Part shown: positions 17,390-26,058 of the stretch, one piece after another | Position numbering within the stretch: the stretch's first letter is position 1 | Layout of the letters: each line of letters starts with the position of its first letter | From: Pseudomonas fluorescens HK44 | GTDB taxonomy: Bacteria > Pseudomonadota > Gammaproteobacteria > Pseudomonadales > Pseudomonadaceae | Length of the DNA: 64,000 nt | Assembly (NCBI RefSeq): GCF_000217955.3 | Contig: NZ_AFOY02000015.1 | Span: 1,419,744 to 1,483,743, forward strand | Direction of reading: 5' to 3' | Made by a program: the position numbers and the translations under genes | Notes under the pieces: model-generated | Told to the model about the DNA's origin: nothing | What the model saw: the letters and a program-made list of their open reading frames with translations, nothing else | Database searches by the model: none

Positions 17390-18606
17390 CAGCCTCTTTC
17401 CACTCCTTGAGCGCTGGAAAACAACGGCAAGACCACCACCGCACACGTACCGCGGCCCGGCCGCGAGCGCAGCTGCAATTCTCCCTGATGAGCACGGGCC
17501 ACCGCCTTGACTACGGTCAAGCCAAGGCCGGTGCCGGTGGTTTTAGTCGTAAAAAACGGCTCCCCCAGGCGCGCCAGCACGGTGGGGGCGATACCGCCGC
17601 CGTTGTCGCTGACGCACAGCCGAAGGGTGTTTTCACGGGTGTACAGATGAACTTTCAGACGGACTTCGCCGGCACTGGCCTGAATCGCATTTTCAATCAG
17701 GTTCAGCAGTGCGCCGACCAGCGTGTCACGATTGCACAGCAACTCCCCGGCATGACTGTCGCACTGCCAACGCACCGGATAATCCTGAACATGCGTCAAT
17801 GCCGCCGCTTGCAGCGATTGCAGGAGCGCCGCGGGCGTCACACGATCAGTCAATGGCAGCTCGCCGCGAGCAAACACCAGCATGTCCCGCACCTGATGTT
17901 CGAGCTCATGCAGACGCTCCTTCAAACGCCCGGCAAATCGTTGCTGGGTAGCGACCGGAAGCGCTTGCTCAGTCAAATGACTGGCGTACAGCAATGCCGC
18001 AGACAGCGGCGTGCGAATCTGATGCGCCAGGGAAGCGACCATCCGTCCGAGGGACGACAAGCGCTCATGGCGAGCCAGTTGATCCTGCAAGTGTCGGGTT
18101 TCGGTCAGGTCGTTGAGCAACACCAACTGACCCGGCTCGGCATCCAGCGAACGCGTGGCAATCGACAGGCGCCGACCATCCTTCAGGGAAATTTCATGAC
18201 CGTCGTCTTCACGTGGAGCAAAGCAGCGGGCAATGACATGACGCCACAACTCACCTTCAAGCGGCAGACTCAGCAGCTCGCTGGCCGCCGGATTGGCTTC
18301 GCGCACCATACCCTGAGCATCAATGACGATGACGCCACCGGGCAACAAGTCGAGAAGGTTTTGCAGACGGTTGGCCAGGCGCTCTTTTTCAGCCAGCTCT
18401 TGCATGCGCTGAGCACTGACCACTGCCAGTTCGCCTTTGAGCTCGGTGACCCGGGCTTCAAGCATGCTGTAGGAGTCGGTCAGTTGGCTCGACATCTGAC
18501 TGAACAGCGCGAATGCCTGCTCAAGGCCAAGCCGACTTGCCTGCTCTACAGAGAACGATAGCCCCGAGGCTTCGGAGACAGGAGACATTGGGGCGGCGTG
18601 GGGCAT
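17389..18606 (-). CDS. fleS: Flagellar two-component sensor kinase FleS
   Basis: FleS is a soluble histidine kinase that activates FleR for mid-stage flagellar genes. The 405-aa protein has no membrane segment, a PAS domain (about residues 75-170), the phosphoacceptor His195 in SLAHQIRTPLSAAL, and HATPase motifs NLIENAIQAS, DNGGGIAP and TGTGLGLTVVKA. It is translationally coupled to fleR (one-base overlap). A sigma-54 site lies 55 bp upstream. Confidence 0.95.
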   Translation of the reverse strand: MPHAAPMSPVSEASGLSFSVEQASRLGLEQAFALFSQMSSQLTDSYSMLEARVTELKGELAVVSAQRMQELAEKERLANRLQNLLDLLPGGVIVIDAQGMVREANPAASELLSLPLEGELWRHVIARCFAPREDDGHEISLKDGRRLSIATRSLDAEPGQLVLLNDLTETRHLQDQLARHERLSSLGRMVASLAHQIRTPLSAALLYASHLTEQALPVATQQRFAGRLKERLHELEHQVRDMLVFARGELPLTDRVTPAALLQSLQAAALTHVQDYPVRWQCDSHAGELLCNRDTLVGALLNLIENAIQASAGEVRLKVHLYTRENTLRLCVSDNGGGIAPTVLARLGEPFFTTKTTGTGLGLTVVKAVARAHQGELQLRSRPGRGTCAVVVLPLFSSAQGVERG

Positions 18607-18659
18607 CGTGCTCTCTCGCTAGGCTGACCGTCAGTTAAACGGAACGTTGCGAGGGACGT

Positions 18660-18676
18660 AGCAATACCCGTGCCTA
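18660..18676 (-). promoter_or_regulatory. Sigma-54 promoter of fleSR
   Basis: The minus strand reads TAGGCACGGGTATTGCT: GGCACG, with TTGC eight bases after AGG, in place of the usual TGG. It lies 55 bp upstream of the fleS ATG in the 109-bp gap after fleQ. FleQ/RpoN control of fleSR is established in P. aeruginosa. Confidence 0.8.
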
Positions 18677-18715
18677 AAAAAACCACCTATTATTCAGCAA
18701 GTTGAAAAACAGGCG

Positions 18716-20191
18716 TCAATCATCCGCCTGCTCATCACCCTCGCGACGGCTCATGCCGTACTTGCGCATCTTCTCGACCAGGGTGGTACGGCGAATGCGC
18801 AGGCGTTCGGCCGCACGCGCCACGATGCCATTGGCATCATCCAGCGCCTGCTGAATCAGGCCCTGCTCCAGGCCACCGAGGTAGTCTTTGAGGTCCAGCC
18901 CTTCTGGCGGCAGCATGGCGTTAGCAGTGAAGTCCGGGGTATGGCCATTGATGGCTACCCGTTCTTCAAGATCGCTGCGCAAGCTATCGACCAATTGCTC
19001 GTCTTCGTCATCGACATAACGAAATTTCTTCGGCAATTCGACCACACCGATCACGCCGTACGGGTGCATGATCGCCATGCGCTCGACCAGGTTGGCCAGC
19101 TCACGGACATTGCCCGGCCAGCCATGACGACACAGCGACATGATCGCTGCCGAGTTGAAGCGAATGGAACCGCGCTTTTCGTGCTCCATGCGCGAGATCA
19201 ACTCATTCATCAGCAACGGAATATCTTCGACACGCTCACGCAGCGGTGCCATCTCGATCGGGAAGACATTGAGGCGGTAGTACAGATCCTCACGGAAGCT
19301 GCCGACCTCGATCATGCTTTCGAGATTTTTGTGGGTCGCAGCGATGATCCGAACGTCGACGCTCTGGGTCTTGTTGCTCCCCACGCGCTCGAAAGTACGC
19401 TCCTGCAATACCCGCAGCAGCTTGACCTGCATCGGCAATGGCATGTCGCCAATCTCGTCGAGAAACAACGTACCGCCGTTGGCCAGTTCAAAACGCCCGG
19501 CGCGGCTGGTGATGGCCCCGGTAAACGCACCTTTCTCATGGCCGAACAGTTCGCTTTCCAGCAGCTCGGCCGGGATCGCGCCACAGTTGACCGGAACGAA
19601 CGGCGCGTCGCGCCGCTTGGAGTGATAGTGCAGGTTGCGCGCGACCACTTCCTTGCCTGTACCGGACTCACCGAGGATCAGCACGCTGGCATCGGTGTCG
19701 GCCACTTGCTGCATCATCTGCCGAACGTGCTGAATCGCCCGACTGGTGCCGACAAGGCTACGGAAAAGATTGGGTTCGCGGTGACGACCGCGCTCACGGG
19801 CCTGGTCATACATCTCGCGATAAACCTGGGCGCGGTGCAGGGAGTCGAGCAACTTGCTGTAGCTGGGGGGCATTTCCAGAGTGGAAAGTACCCGGCGACG
19901 CTGGTCTTCCTGCAGGTCAATGGAAGAATTATCGCCCATTAACAACACCGGAAGGAACTCATCCCAGATAGCGAGTGTCTTTAACAGGCCCGGAAGTGAG
20001 CCAGGAGCATTTACCGTCCCGATAAGGACGCAAATGACTTCACGACTTGATGACAAAGAGCCGACTGCCTGCTGCCAGTCATGGCTACCACAGGGTAAAT
20101 TTTCTTCGCCAAGAAAATTTAAAATCACCGCCAAATCACGGCGCCGGACGCTATCGTCATCAATCAGCAGAATTTTGGTTTCACGCCACAT
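18716..20191 (-). CDS. fleQ: Flagellar master regulator FleQ
   Basis: FleQ is the c-di-GMP-responsive enhancer-binding protein at the top of the Pseudomonas flagellar hierarchy. The 491-aa protein has a FleQ-type N-terminal receiver-like domain (KILLIDDDSVRRRDLAVIL), an AAA+ domain with Walker A GESGTGKE, the GAFTGA loop and Walker B LFLDEIGDMPL, and a C-terminal Fis helix-turn-helix (AAERLRIRRTTLVEKMRKYG). It stands as a single gene; 170 bp separates its start from fliT and has no sigma-54 site that I could see. Confidence 0.96.
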   Translation of the reverse strand: MWRETKILLIDDDSVRRRDLAVILNFLGEENLPCGSHDWQQAVGSLSSSREVICVLIGTVNAPGSLPGLLKTLAIWDEFLPVLLMGDNSSIDLQEDQRRRVLSTLEMPPSYSKLLDSLHRAQVYREMYDQARERGRHREPNLFRSLVGTSRAIQHVRQMMQQVADTDASVLILGESGTGKEVVARNLHYHSKRRDAPFVPVNCGAIPAELLESELFGHEKGAFTGAITSRAGRFELANGGTLFLDEIGDMPLPMQVKLLRVLQERTFERVGSNKTQSVDVRIIAATHKNLESMIEVGSFREDLYYRLNVFPIEMAPLRERVEDIPLLMNELISRMEHEKRGSIRFNSAAIMSLCRHGWPGNVRELANLVERMAIMHPYGVIGVVELPKKFRYVDDEDEQLVDSLRSDLEERVAINGHTPDFTANAMLPPEGLDLKDYLGGLEQGLIQQALDDANGIVARAAERLRIRRTTLVEKMRKYGMSRREGDEQADD

Positions 20192-20361
20192 GCAATAGCA
20201 ACTTCCCTAGTCAACTCGATGCCCGAAATGAGTGGGCAAGCTAGACGCCTGCAGACACGTTGAGCCTGATAGACGTCTGAAATCTTCAAACAGCCACTAG
20301 TTAAGTCAAAAAACCGTGCATAGTCAAATTTATGGCGCACAAAGTTCGGATTAACTGGGGA

Positions 20362-20658
20362 TTAACCGAACAGATGGTAAACCTTTGCCGCGTTCTGCGC
20401 TTGATGGATCTGCGACATCTCATCGACTATCGCCTGACGCTCGCCCGTTGTCACTTCCAGCAACTGCCTGTACACCGCCAGCAGACTCTCCAGGTTCTCG
20501 CGCAGAGCCTGTTCATCTACCGGGACCTCACTGAGCACATCGTCAACACAGGCGCGGCAAGCAGCGTCCAGTTTGCCGATGGCGTCCCAATTGCGCGCAG
20601 CCAACGCATCAACGAGAGCATCACGAGTTTCTTCAATCCGTTGCAGTGCATGGTTCAT
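20362..20658 (-). CDS. fliT: Flagellar protein FliT (FliD export chaperone)
   Basis: This 98-aa, all-helical, acidic protein lies directly downstream of fliS (24-bp gap), the usual place for the FliD chaperone FliT. The sequence itself is weakly conserved: it has an N-terminal helix MNHALQRIEETRDALVDAL and a Cys-containing loop. The assignment rests mainly on size and position. Confidence 0.8.
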   Translation of the reverse strand: MNHALQRIEETRDALVDALAARNWDAIGKLDAACRACVDDVLSEVPVDEQALRENLESLLAVYRQLLEVTTGERQAIVDEMSQIHQAQNAAKVYHLFG

Positions 20659-20682
20659 GATGTCTTCCTCAGACCGGCAGGC

Positions 20683-21072
20683 CTATTGCGGTGCAATTTC
20701 ATCCCAGCCACTTTTCAGGGTGGTTAGCAAACCTGACACCTCATCGATCATCTCGGCGCTGTTCAGGCGATTAGCCTCCATCAGCCGGGTCATCATGTAA
20801 GCGTACAAGTTATCCAGTTGCTGGAGCGAAGCCGGATCATCGGTTCTTTCGGGATTCAGGCCATCACGCAGGCCGATGATAATGTCGACCGCCTTGCCCA
20901 TCATCAACCCCTTGAGCGCGATATCGCCACGAGCCATAGCGCCCTTGGCCTGAGCCATGCGGTCCAACCCGCCCTCCATCAGCATTTGCACCAAACGATG
21001 GGGGCTGGCTTCAGAGACCTGCGCATGGGAATTGACCTTCTGATACTGACGAAGGGCTCTCATGGGATTCAT
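20683..21072 (-). CDS. fliS: Flagellin chaperone FliS
   Basis: FliS holds unpolymerised flagellin for export. The 129-aa protein has the FliS signature: ALRQYQKVNSHAQVSEASPHRLVQMLMEG at the N-terminus (split here as RQYQKVN and PHRLVQMLMEGG) and a central AYMMTRLMEAN helix. GAGG lies 7 bases upstream of the ATG at 21072. It follows fliD after a terminator-containing gap of 153 bp. Confidence 0.95.
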   Translation of the reverse strand: MNPMRALRQYQKVNSHAQVSEASPHRLVQMLMEGGLDRMAQAKGAMARGDIALKGLMMGKAVDIIIGLRDGLNPERTDDPASLQQLDNLYAYMMTRLMEANRLNSAEMIDEVSGLLTTLKSGWDEIAPQ

Positions 21073-21168
21073 GCTTGTACCTCGTATCGGGCAATAACTA
21101 AAAAGGATTTGCTCTGATCTTTATGTCGACGTCGGCGTAAAAAACTTTAACACCCTCTCGCAGATCAA

Positions 21169-21206
21169 GAAAAAACCCAGGCACCGCCTTGCAGCGTGCT
21201 TGGGTT
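21169..21206 (-). terminator. Rho-independent terminator after fliD
   Basis: On the minus strand a stem AACCCAAGCAC / GTGCCTGGGTT is followed by a TTTTTTCTT run. It starts about 20 bp after the fliD stop and would limit transcription into fliS-fliT. Confidence 0.75.
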
Positions 21207-21225
21207 CTTCGCATTTCAATCCGAA

Positions 21226-22626
21226 TCAGTTACTGGATTTCGGATTATTGAGCGCATTGAGCGTACTCATGATGCTATCACCCTGCGCCTTAAGCTTGGC
21301 CACCAGAGCGTCCATGGCATTGTACTTGGCGCTCAAACTGGCCTGCAGATCCGTCATGCGCGAGTCCAAAGAATCCTGTTGTTTCTTCAAGTCGGTCAGG
21401 CTGTCAGCCAGGCTCGCCGCACGGCTCGCAAAGGTCCCGGTCTTGCTCTGCGCGAAGGTATCGGTTGCCGCAGTCATCCGCGCCAGCAAACCGTTGCTAC
21501 CGGTGAAAATACCGTTGATGTCCGCGGCATTGGTGAGCACTGCCGCGTCCCACTTCTTGTCATCGATCGACAGCATGCCGGTTTTCTGATCCGTCGTGAC
21601 ACCGAACTGTGCCAGCGCCTTCAACGAGCCGGTGCCCGACATCGCGTTCAACTCGTTACGCACCGAAGACAGTAGCGAACGCAGCGAAGCATCGCCGGTC
21701 AGTGCGCCAGAGGTGAGAGAACCATCAGGGTTTGTGGTCACCTGGGTTTCAGTATTGACCGCCTTGATCAAAGCGTTGTAGGTATCGACAAACCCCTTGA
21801 CCGAGGACTTCAGATTCGTGCTGCTGGCAGTCACCGCAATGGTGGTCGGCACAGGAGGCAGAGGGGTACCGTTTGCCGCTGTCGGCACTGTCGAGGTCGA
21901 CAGCAGTTTGATGCTGACACCACTCACCGCATCGGAAACGGTGTTGCTCTTGGACGTCATCGAAATGCCATCGATGGTGTATTTCGCATTGTCCGGTGGA
22001 GTGATGACCGAAGTGCCGACTTCCAGCCCGGAATTGCCCGACAGGGTCAAATCCGTTCCCACCCCGGTAGTGCTCGACGTCAATACCAACCGAGAGCCGT
22101 TGGCATCGCTCAAAATGTTGGCGCTCAGTCCTTGGTTGGTGTATTGCGAGTTGATCGAGTCACGCACCTGCTGCAACGTGGCACCTGCAGGAATGCTGAC
22201 ATCATAGTTGGTGCCCGACTGCACGATGGTCAGGGTTGTCGGGGTTGCGCCGCTGTTGACAACAGAGGACGCACCACCGGCAAAAACCGGTGTGGATATC
22301 TTCGAAGCCGCTGCCAACTGAGTGACCACCAGCGAGAAGTTGCCGGCAGCAGCACCATTGCCGGTCGTGACCGTGGCGACCTTTTCGTCTGAAGAAGAAC
22401 CGGCCAGCCCGCTGAAACTGGCCGTCGTACTCATCGTTGTCATGGCGCCACGAAAGGCATCCAGCGCCGCCTGGATCTTGCCGATGGACGACAGCGAGGT
22501 GGTGGCTTTCAGCGTCTGGCTGTTGATCTGTGTCTGCTTGGGTGCTCGTTCAGCATCCACCAAAGACTTCACAATCGCCTGGGTATCGATGTTCGAACCA
22601 ATACCGCTAACCGTTGTACCCGCCAT
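21226..22626 (-). CDS. fliD: Flagellar hook-associated protein 2 (filament cap) FliD
   Basis: FliD caps the filament and helps flagellin fold. The 466-aa protein has the N-terminal FliD domain (GIGSNIDTQAIVKSLVDAE), a Ser/Thr-rich variable middle, and the C-terminal coiled-coil region (SLTDLKKQQDSLDSRMTDL and RYNAMD-like KYNAMDALVAKLK). It lies 81 bp after flaG. Confidence 0.96.
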   Translation of the reverse strand: MAGTTVSGIGSNIDTQAIVKSLVDAERAPKQTQINSQTLKATTSLSSIGKIQAALDAFRGAMTTMSTTASFSGLAGSSSDEKVATVTTGNGAAAGNFSLVVTQLAAASKISTPVFAGGASSVVNSGATPTTLTIVQSGTNYDVSIPAGATLQQVRDSINSQYTNQGLSANILSDANGSRLVLTSSTTGVGTDLTLSGNSGLEVGTSVITPPDNAKYTIDGISMTSKSNTVSDAVSGVSIKLLSTSTVPTAANGTPLPPVPTTIAVTASSTNLKSSVKGFVDTYNALIKAVNTETQVTTNPDGSLTSGALTGDASLRSLLSSVRNELNAMSGTGSLKALAQFGVTTDQKTGMLSIDDKKWDAAVLTNAADINGIFTGSNGLLARMTAATDTFAQSKTGTFASRAASLADSLTDLKKQQDSLDSRMTDLQASLSAKYNAMDALVAKLKAQGDSIMSTLNALNNPKSSN

Positions 22627-22707
22627 CGTTTCTCTCCTTATCCAGTGGCTGCCGCTTTTTTGACGAAGAGCGCCTCAAGCATCGACAGCAACAAAATTCA
22701 TGCCAGC

Positions 22708-23058
22708 TCAGGCCTTGCCGTCAAATAGCAGGCTGCTGGCGTCATGTAGGCTTTGTGCCAACTTTAGAGCAGTTTCCGAAGGTATCTGGCGAATCACTTC
22801 ACCGGTTTCGGTGGCAATGACCTTGACCACGATCTGATGGGTAGAATCATCAATGGAAAAATCCAGTTTGCGCTGAGTAGCCTGGACGAAATCCCGAATA
22901 TCGGTGACAGCCTTTTCCAAATCGGCGCGCTTGGGCTCCGATACCGCAGACACGCTGGCGCCAGCCTTGGGCTTGTCCGGGGAGCCAGCAACTGGCGGTG
23001 TTGCGCCCTGAGGGGCAACCGCTGGATAAGACAGGTTCAACTTGACGCTCATGTCCAT
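22708..23058 (-). CDS. flaG: FlaG family protein
   Basis: This 116-aa protein has a variable Ala/Pro/Ser-rich N-terminal half and the FlaG domain at the C-terminus (RKLDFSIDDSTHQIVVKVI, ETGEVIRQIPSE). FlaG affects filament length in Pseudomonas and Campylobacter; the mechanism is not well settled. The ATG at 23058 is fixed by GAGGAGATCAGC just upstream; an earlier start would lie in the fliC terminator. Confidence 0.92.
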   Translation of the reverse strand: MDMSVKLNLSYPAVAPQGATPPVAGSPDKPKAGASVSAVSEPKRADLEKAVTDIRDFVQATQRKLDFSIDDSTHQIVVKVIATETGEVIRQIPSETALKLAQSLHDASSLLFDGKA

Positions 23059-23076
23059 GCTGATCTCCTCATCACG

Positions 23077-23112
23077 AAAAAGACGAAAGGGCACGTAGCG
23101 CGCCCTTCCGTC
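23077..23112 (-). terminator. Rho-independent terminator after fliC
   Basis: On the minus strand GACGGAAGGGC pairs with GCCCTTTCGTC, followed by TTTTT. It lies 19 bp beyond the fliC stop, so fliC can be made as a short separate transcript with flaG-fliD receiving only readthrough. Confidence 0.8.
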
Positions 23113-23130
23113 AGTTACCAAGCGCCGATA

Positions 23131-24552
23131 TTACTGAAGCAGCTTCAGTACAGCGGCTGGCTGCTGGTTGGCTTGAGCCAGGATTGCGGTCGAAGCCTGT
23201 TGCAGGGTGTTTTGCTTGGTCATCTGAGCACTTTCAGATGCGAAGTCAACGTCCTGGATCACGCCACGGGCAGCGGTGGAGTTGTCCGAGATACTGCGCA
23301 GGTTGGACACGGTGCTGTCGAAACGGTTTTGTACCGCACCGAGGTCAGCACGCTGGGAGTCGATATTGCCAATCGCCTTGGTGATCACGTCAATCGCGTT
23401 CTGCGCGTGGGCGGCAGTGGTCACATCAGTATTGGAAACGGTGGTTTTGGTGGAGCTTACAGAAGCGGCGCCGAACAAACCGGTCAAAGCACCGGCGGCT
23501 GCCTCGGTCATCGAGTAGCTGTTAGTGGAGTTCAGTGAGATCGCGCCAACGGCGGTCAATCCAGCTGCAAGCACAGCAGAACCACCAAGGACACCAGAAG
23601 CGTTCTTGGTTGCAACCGAGATAGTGTTCGCAGCACCGGCGAGGTTATTGAATATCAAGTTTTCGCCGGTGTCGGATTTCACCGACAGGGTATTGGCTTT
23701 GGGATCAAAGTTAACGCTGATACCCAATTTTGCAGCGCCGGACTTCAGCTGATCGGCCATATCGGAGAGAGTGGTCACGCCCACCATGCTGACCGTCTGC
23801 CCCCCAACCGTTAAATCGAAGTTACTGGCGGCAATGGAAGCGCCGGGGAGAGTGAACGTGGCTTCAGTGCTGGCAGTGGCAGACAAACCGCTTACAGCAC
23901 CGTCCATCTTGGCGGCAATGGTTTTGGCCGAGTCAGTAGCGACAGTGTTCACGGTAGCGGTGCCACCACTACCATTGATGGTGATCGCACCAGCGGCAAC
24001 AGGAGCTGCAGCTGGTGTGACGCTTGTGCTCTTCACTTGCTGCGAACCGATATTGCCAGCTCCAACGTCACCCAGGGTCATATTGATGGTCTGGTTGGCG
24101 TTAGCACCAACCTGGAAAGCGGTAGTACCGAAAGTACCATCCAGCAGGTTACGACCACCGAAGGTCGTGGTGGTAGCGATACGGGTCAGCTCGGAGGTCA
24201 GAGCCGAGTACTCGGCGTTGTTCGATTTACGGTCTTCTGCGCTTGGCGAGCCGTTCGCGGAAGCCAGGGCCAGGGTACGCATTTTCTGCAGGATGTTGGT
24301 GGATTCCTGCATGGCGCCTTCAGCGGTTTGCGCGATGGAGATACCGTCACCGGCGTTCTTGATCGCAGTACCCAAGCCGTTGATCTGGCTGGTCAGACGG
24401 TTGGCGATCTGCAGGCCAGCCGCGTCGTCTTTTGCACTGTTGATACGCAGGCCGGAAGACAGGCGTTGCATCGAAGCTTGCAGGCTATTGGAAGCCTTGT
24501 TCAGGTTGTTCTGAACGGTCAGCGATGCAAGGTTGGTGTTTACGGTTAACAT
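23131..24552 (-). CDS. fliC: Flagellin FliC
   Basis: This is the filament subunit. The 473-aa protein has the conserved D0/D1 ends: MLTVNTNLASLTVQNNLNK at the N-terminus, with QRLSSGLRINSAKDDAAG, and NTLQQASTAILAQANQQP close to the C-terminus. The middle (about residues 175-370) is Ala/Thr/Ser-rich and variable, as expected for a surface-exposed, possibly glycosylated region. A FliA promoter lies 81 bp upstream. Confidence 0.97.
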   Translation of the reverse strand: MLTVNTNLASLTVQNNLNKASNSLQASMQRLSSGLRINSAKDDAAGLQIANRLTSQINGLGTAIKNAGDGISIAQTAEGAMQESTNILQKMRTLALASANGSPSAEDRKSNNAEYSALTSELTRIATTTTFGGRNLLDGTFGTTAFQVGANANQTINMTLGDVGAGNIGSQQVKSTSVTPAAAPVAAGAITINGSGGTATVNTVATDSAKTIAAKMDGAVSGLSATASTEATFTLPGASIAASNFDLTVGGQTVSMVGVTTLSDMADQLKSGAAKLGISVNFDPKANTLSVKSDTGENLIFNNLAGAANTISVATKNASGVLGGSAVLAAGLTAVGAISLNSTNSYSMTEAAAGALTGLFGAASVSSTKTTVSNTDVTTAAHAQNAIDVITKAIGNIDSQRADLGAVQNRFDSTVSNLRSISDNSTAARGVIQDVDFASESAQMTKQNTLQQASTAILAQANQQPAAVLKLLQ

Positions 24553-24632
24553 GACGAAATCCTCGTTGGATGGATACTGCGGCTTCCGGCCCTGACATCC
24601 GTCGGGTGTGGCCTAGAGAACCTTCGTAATAG

Positions 24633-24659
24633 TTATCGTCGTGAAAACACTTTGCTTGA
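24633..24659 (-). promoter_or_regulatory. FliA (sigma-28) promoter of fliC
   Basis: The minus strand has TCAA, exactly 15 bases, then GACGATAA. This matches the sigma-28 pattern TAAA-N15-GCCGATAA at 3 of 4 and 7 of 8 positions. The 5' untranslated region would be about 70-80 nt. Confidence 0.85.
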
Positions 24660-24746
24660 GGGTTTTTTTGAAAATTGTTAGTGGCAGCGTGCCAGCCCTT
24701 TATTTTCAAGGCTTTGCAGCCAAAAACATGGCACCAGCGAAACGCA

Positions 24747-24781
24747 AAACGCCCGAGAACTTTCGTTCCCGGGCGTTTTCA
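24747..24781. terminator. Terminator between the ketoacyl-ACP synthase gene and fliC
   Basis: ACGCCCG-a-GAAC pairs with GTTC-c-CGGGCGT around a tetraloop at about 24752-24777, with A and T runs on either side (AAAA before, TTTT after). It sits about 25 bp beyond the stop of the minus-strand synthase gene. Confidence 0.75.
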
Positions 24782-24803
24782 CGATCGCTGCAAGGGCGGG
24801 TAA

Positions 24804-25733
24804 TCAAGGACGATAGATAATCGCCGAGCCCCACGACAAGCCCACGCCAAAACCGCTGAGCGCCACGCGTTTCCACTTGGAATCGAACACATGGTTCTGC
24901 AGCAGCAGCGGAATGCTCGACGAAACGGTATTACCGGTTTCAAGCATGTCCTTGATGAACTTCTCCGGCTCAGCCTCTTCAAAGCGGCGCGCAACGGCAT
25001 CGACGATGGCCGCACTGCCCTGGTGAATGCAGAAGGCATCGATATCGCTGGCTTGCAGGTCAGACTCATCGAGCAACTCATGCAAATGCGCCGGGACTTT
25101 CAGCAGTGCGAAGTTGAACACCTGACGACCGTTCATGAAGAACACGCCATCCGTGACCTTCAGGTGCGGAGCGCCCGAACCGTCTGTGCCGAACTTCGCC
25201 TTGCCGAGGCGCCAGGTCGGGTCTTCGCCCATCCAGGTTGCCGTCGCGGCATCACCGAACAGCATGGTGGTGTTGCGGTCTTGCGGGTCAACGATTTTCG
25301 AATAGGGATCGGCGGTCACCAACAGGCCATTTTTCAGCCCTGTCGCCTCCATAAAGCCCTTGAGCGCATAGATGCCGTAGACATAACCGGAACAACCGAG
25401 GGAAATATCGAAGGCGGCAACGCTGGTCGGCAGACCCAACTTGTCCTGAACGATTGCCGCAGTGTGCGGCAGACCTTCCTCATCACCGTTCTGGGTGACA
25501 ACGATCAAGGCATCAATGGATTCACGCTTGAGTGCAGGGTTGGCTGCAAACAGCGCATTGACTGCTTCGACGCACAGATCGGAAGTTTCCTGATCAGCGC
25601 CTTTGCGCGGCAAAAAGGCCGAGCCAATCTTGCCGAGAATGAAGGTTTCATCCTTGTCGAATTTTGCACCCTGGGCGTAGTTGTCAACCCCGGCTGCAGG
25701 CACGTAACTCGCTATACTTTTTATGCCAATCAT
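24804..25733 (-). CDS. Beta-ketoacyl-ACP synthase III-like protein of the flagellin locus
   Basis: This 309-aa FabH-type thiolase-fold enzyme has the full catalytic triad: Cys114 (DISLGCSGYVYG), His237 (AFCIHQGSAAI) and Asn268 (LETGNTVSSS). Such genes sit next to fliC in several P. fluorescens-group strains, where they are thought to make an acyl group for flagellin glycan or a related modification; that role is inference. The ATG at 25733 (MIGIKSIASY) has GGGAAG upstream. The open frame continues to 25877 but that part is Pro/Cys-rich and lies over a hairpin. Confidence 0.85.
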   Translation of the reverse strand: MIGIKSIASYVPAAGVDNYAQGAKFDKDETFILGKIGSAFLPRKGADQETSDLCVEAVNALFAANPALKRESIDALIVVTQNGDEEGLPHTAAIVQDKLGLPTSVAAFDISLGCSGYVYGIYALKGFMEATGLKNGLLVTADPYSKIVDPQDRNTTMLFGDAATATWMGEDPTWRLGKAKFGTDGSGAPHLKVTDGVFFMNGRQVFNFALLKVPAHLHELLDESDLQASDIDAFCIHQGSAAIVDAVARRFEEAEPEKFIKDMLETGNTVSSSIPLLLQNHVFDSKWKRVALSGFGVGLSWGSAIIYRP

Positions 25734-26058
25734 TATGGCTTCCCAATAATAAACAGCTGAAAAATCACCACTCAGAGGGTCGAGGGTGTCGACAGTCAGG
25801 GGGCTGCCCCCCGCCCAAAAAAACCGGGGGCAATGGCAGGAGTCGATGACGCCATTGTACAAGCCCGCAACCTTCACCGCCCGCAGTCAGGATACAGTGA
25901 AGATGCGCGTTTTGACTGACGGGTCACTCAGAGTGCGAAGCTTTATGTATTTTTGCGACTAAAGCCACCCTGAAAATTCATTTTCGGCCTGACAGCAGAG
26001 CAAAAAAAAACGGCCAGCCCTCGATTGAAAGGACTGACCGCCAGGGCTTGACGCCCGA
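25734..26058. other. Intergenic region flgL / ketoacyl-ACP synthase
   Basis: There is no gene in these 325 bp. It holds a GC-rich hairpin at 25805-25832 (TGCCCCC/GGGGGCA around an A7 loop) and the flgL terminator at 26006-26041. No FliA or sigma-54 site with correct spacing was found for the synthase gene, which may be read from its own sigma-70 promoter or by readthrough. Confidence 0.6.
26006..26041 (-). terminator. Rho-independent terminator after flgL
   Basis: On the minus strand CGGTCAGTCCT pairs over 11 positions (GU pairs included) with AGGGCTGGCCG, followed by a run of eight or nine T. It is about 20 bp beyond the flgL stop and closes the flgFGHIJKL run. Confidence 0.85.

Noticed and set aside
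20192..20361. Sigma-54 promoter for fleQ
   Set aside because: No GG-N10-GC pair with correct orientation was found. Only a weak sigma-70-like TTGACT with poor -10 is present.
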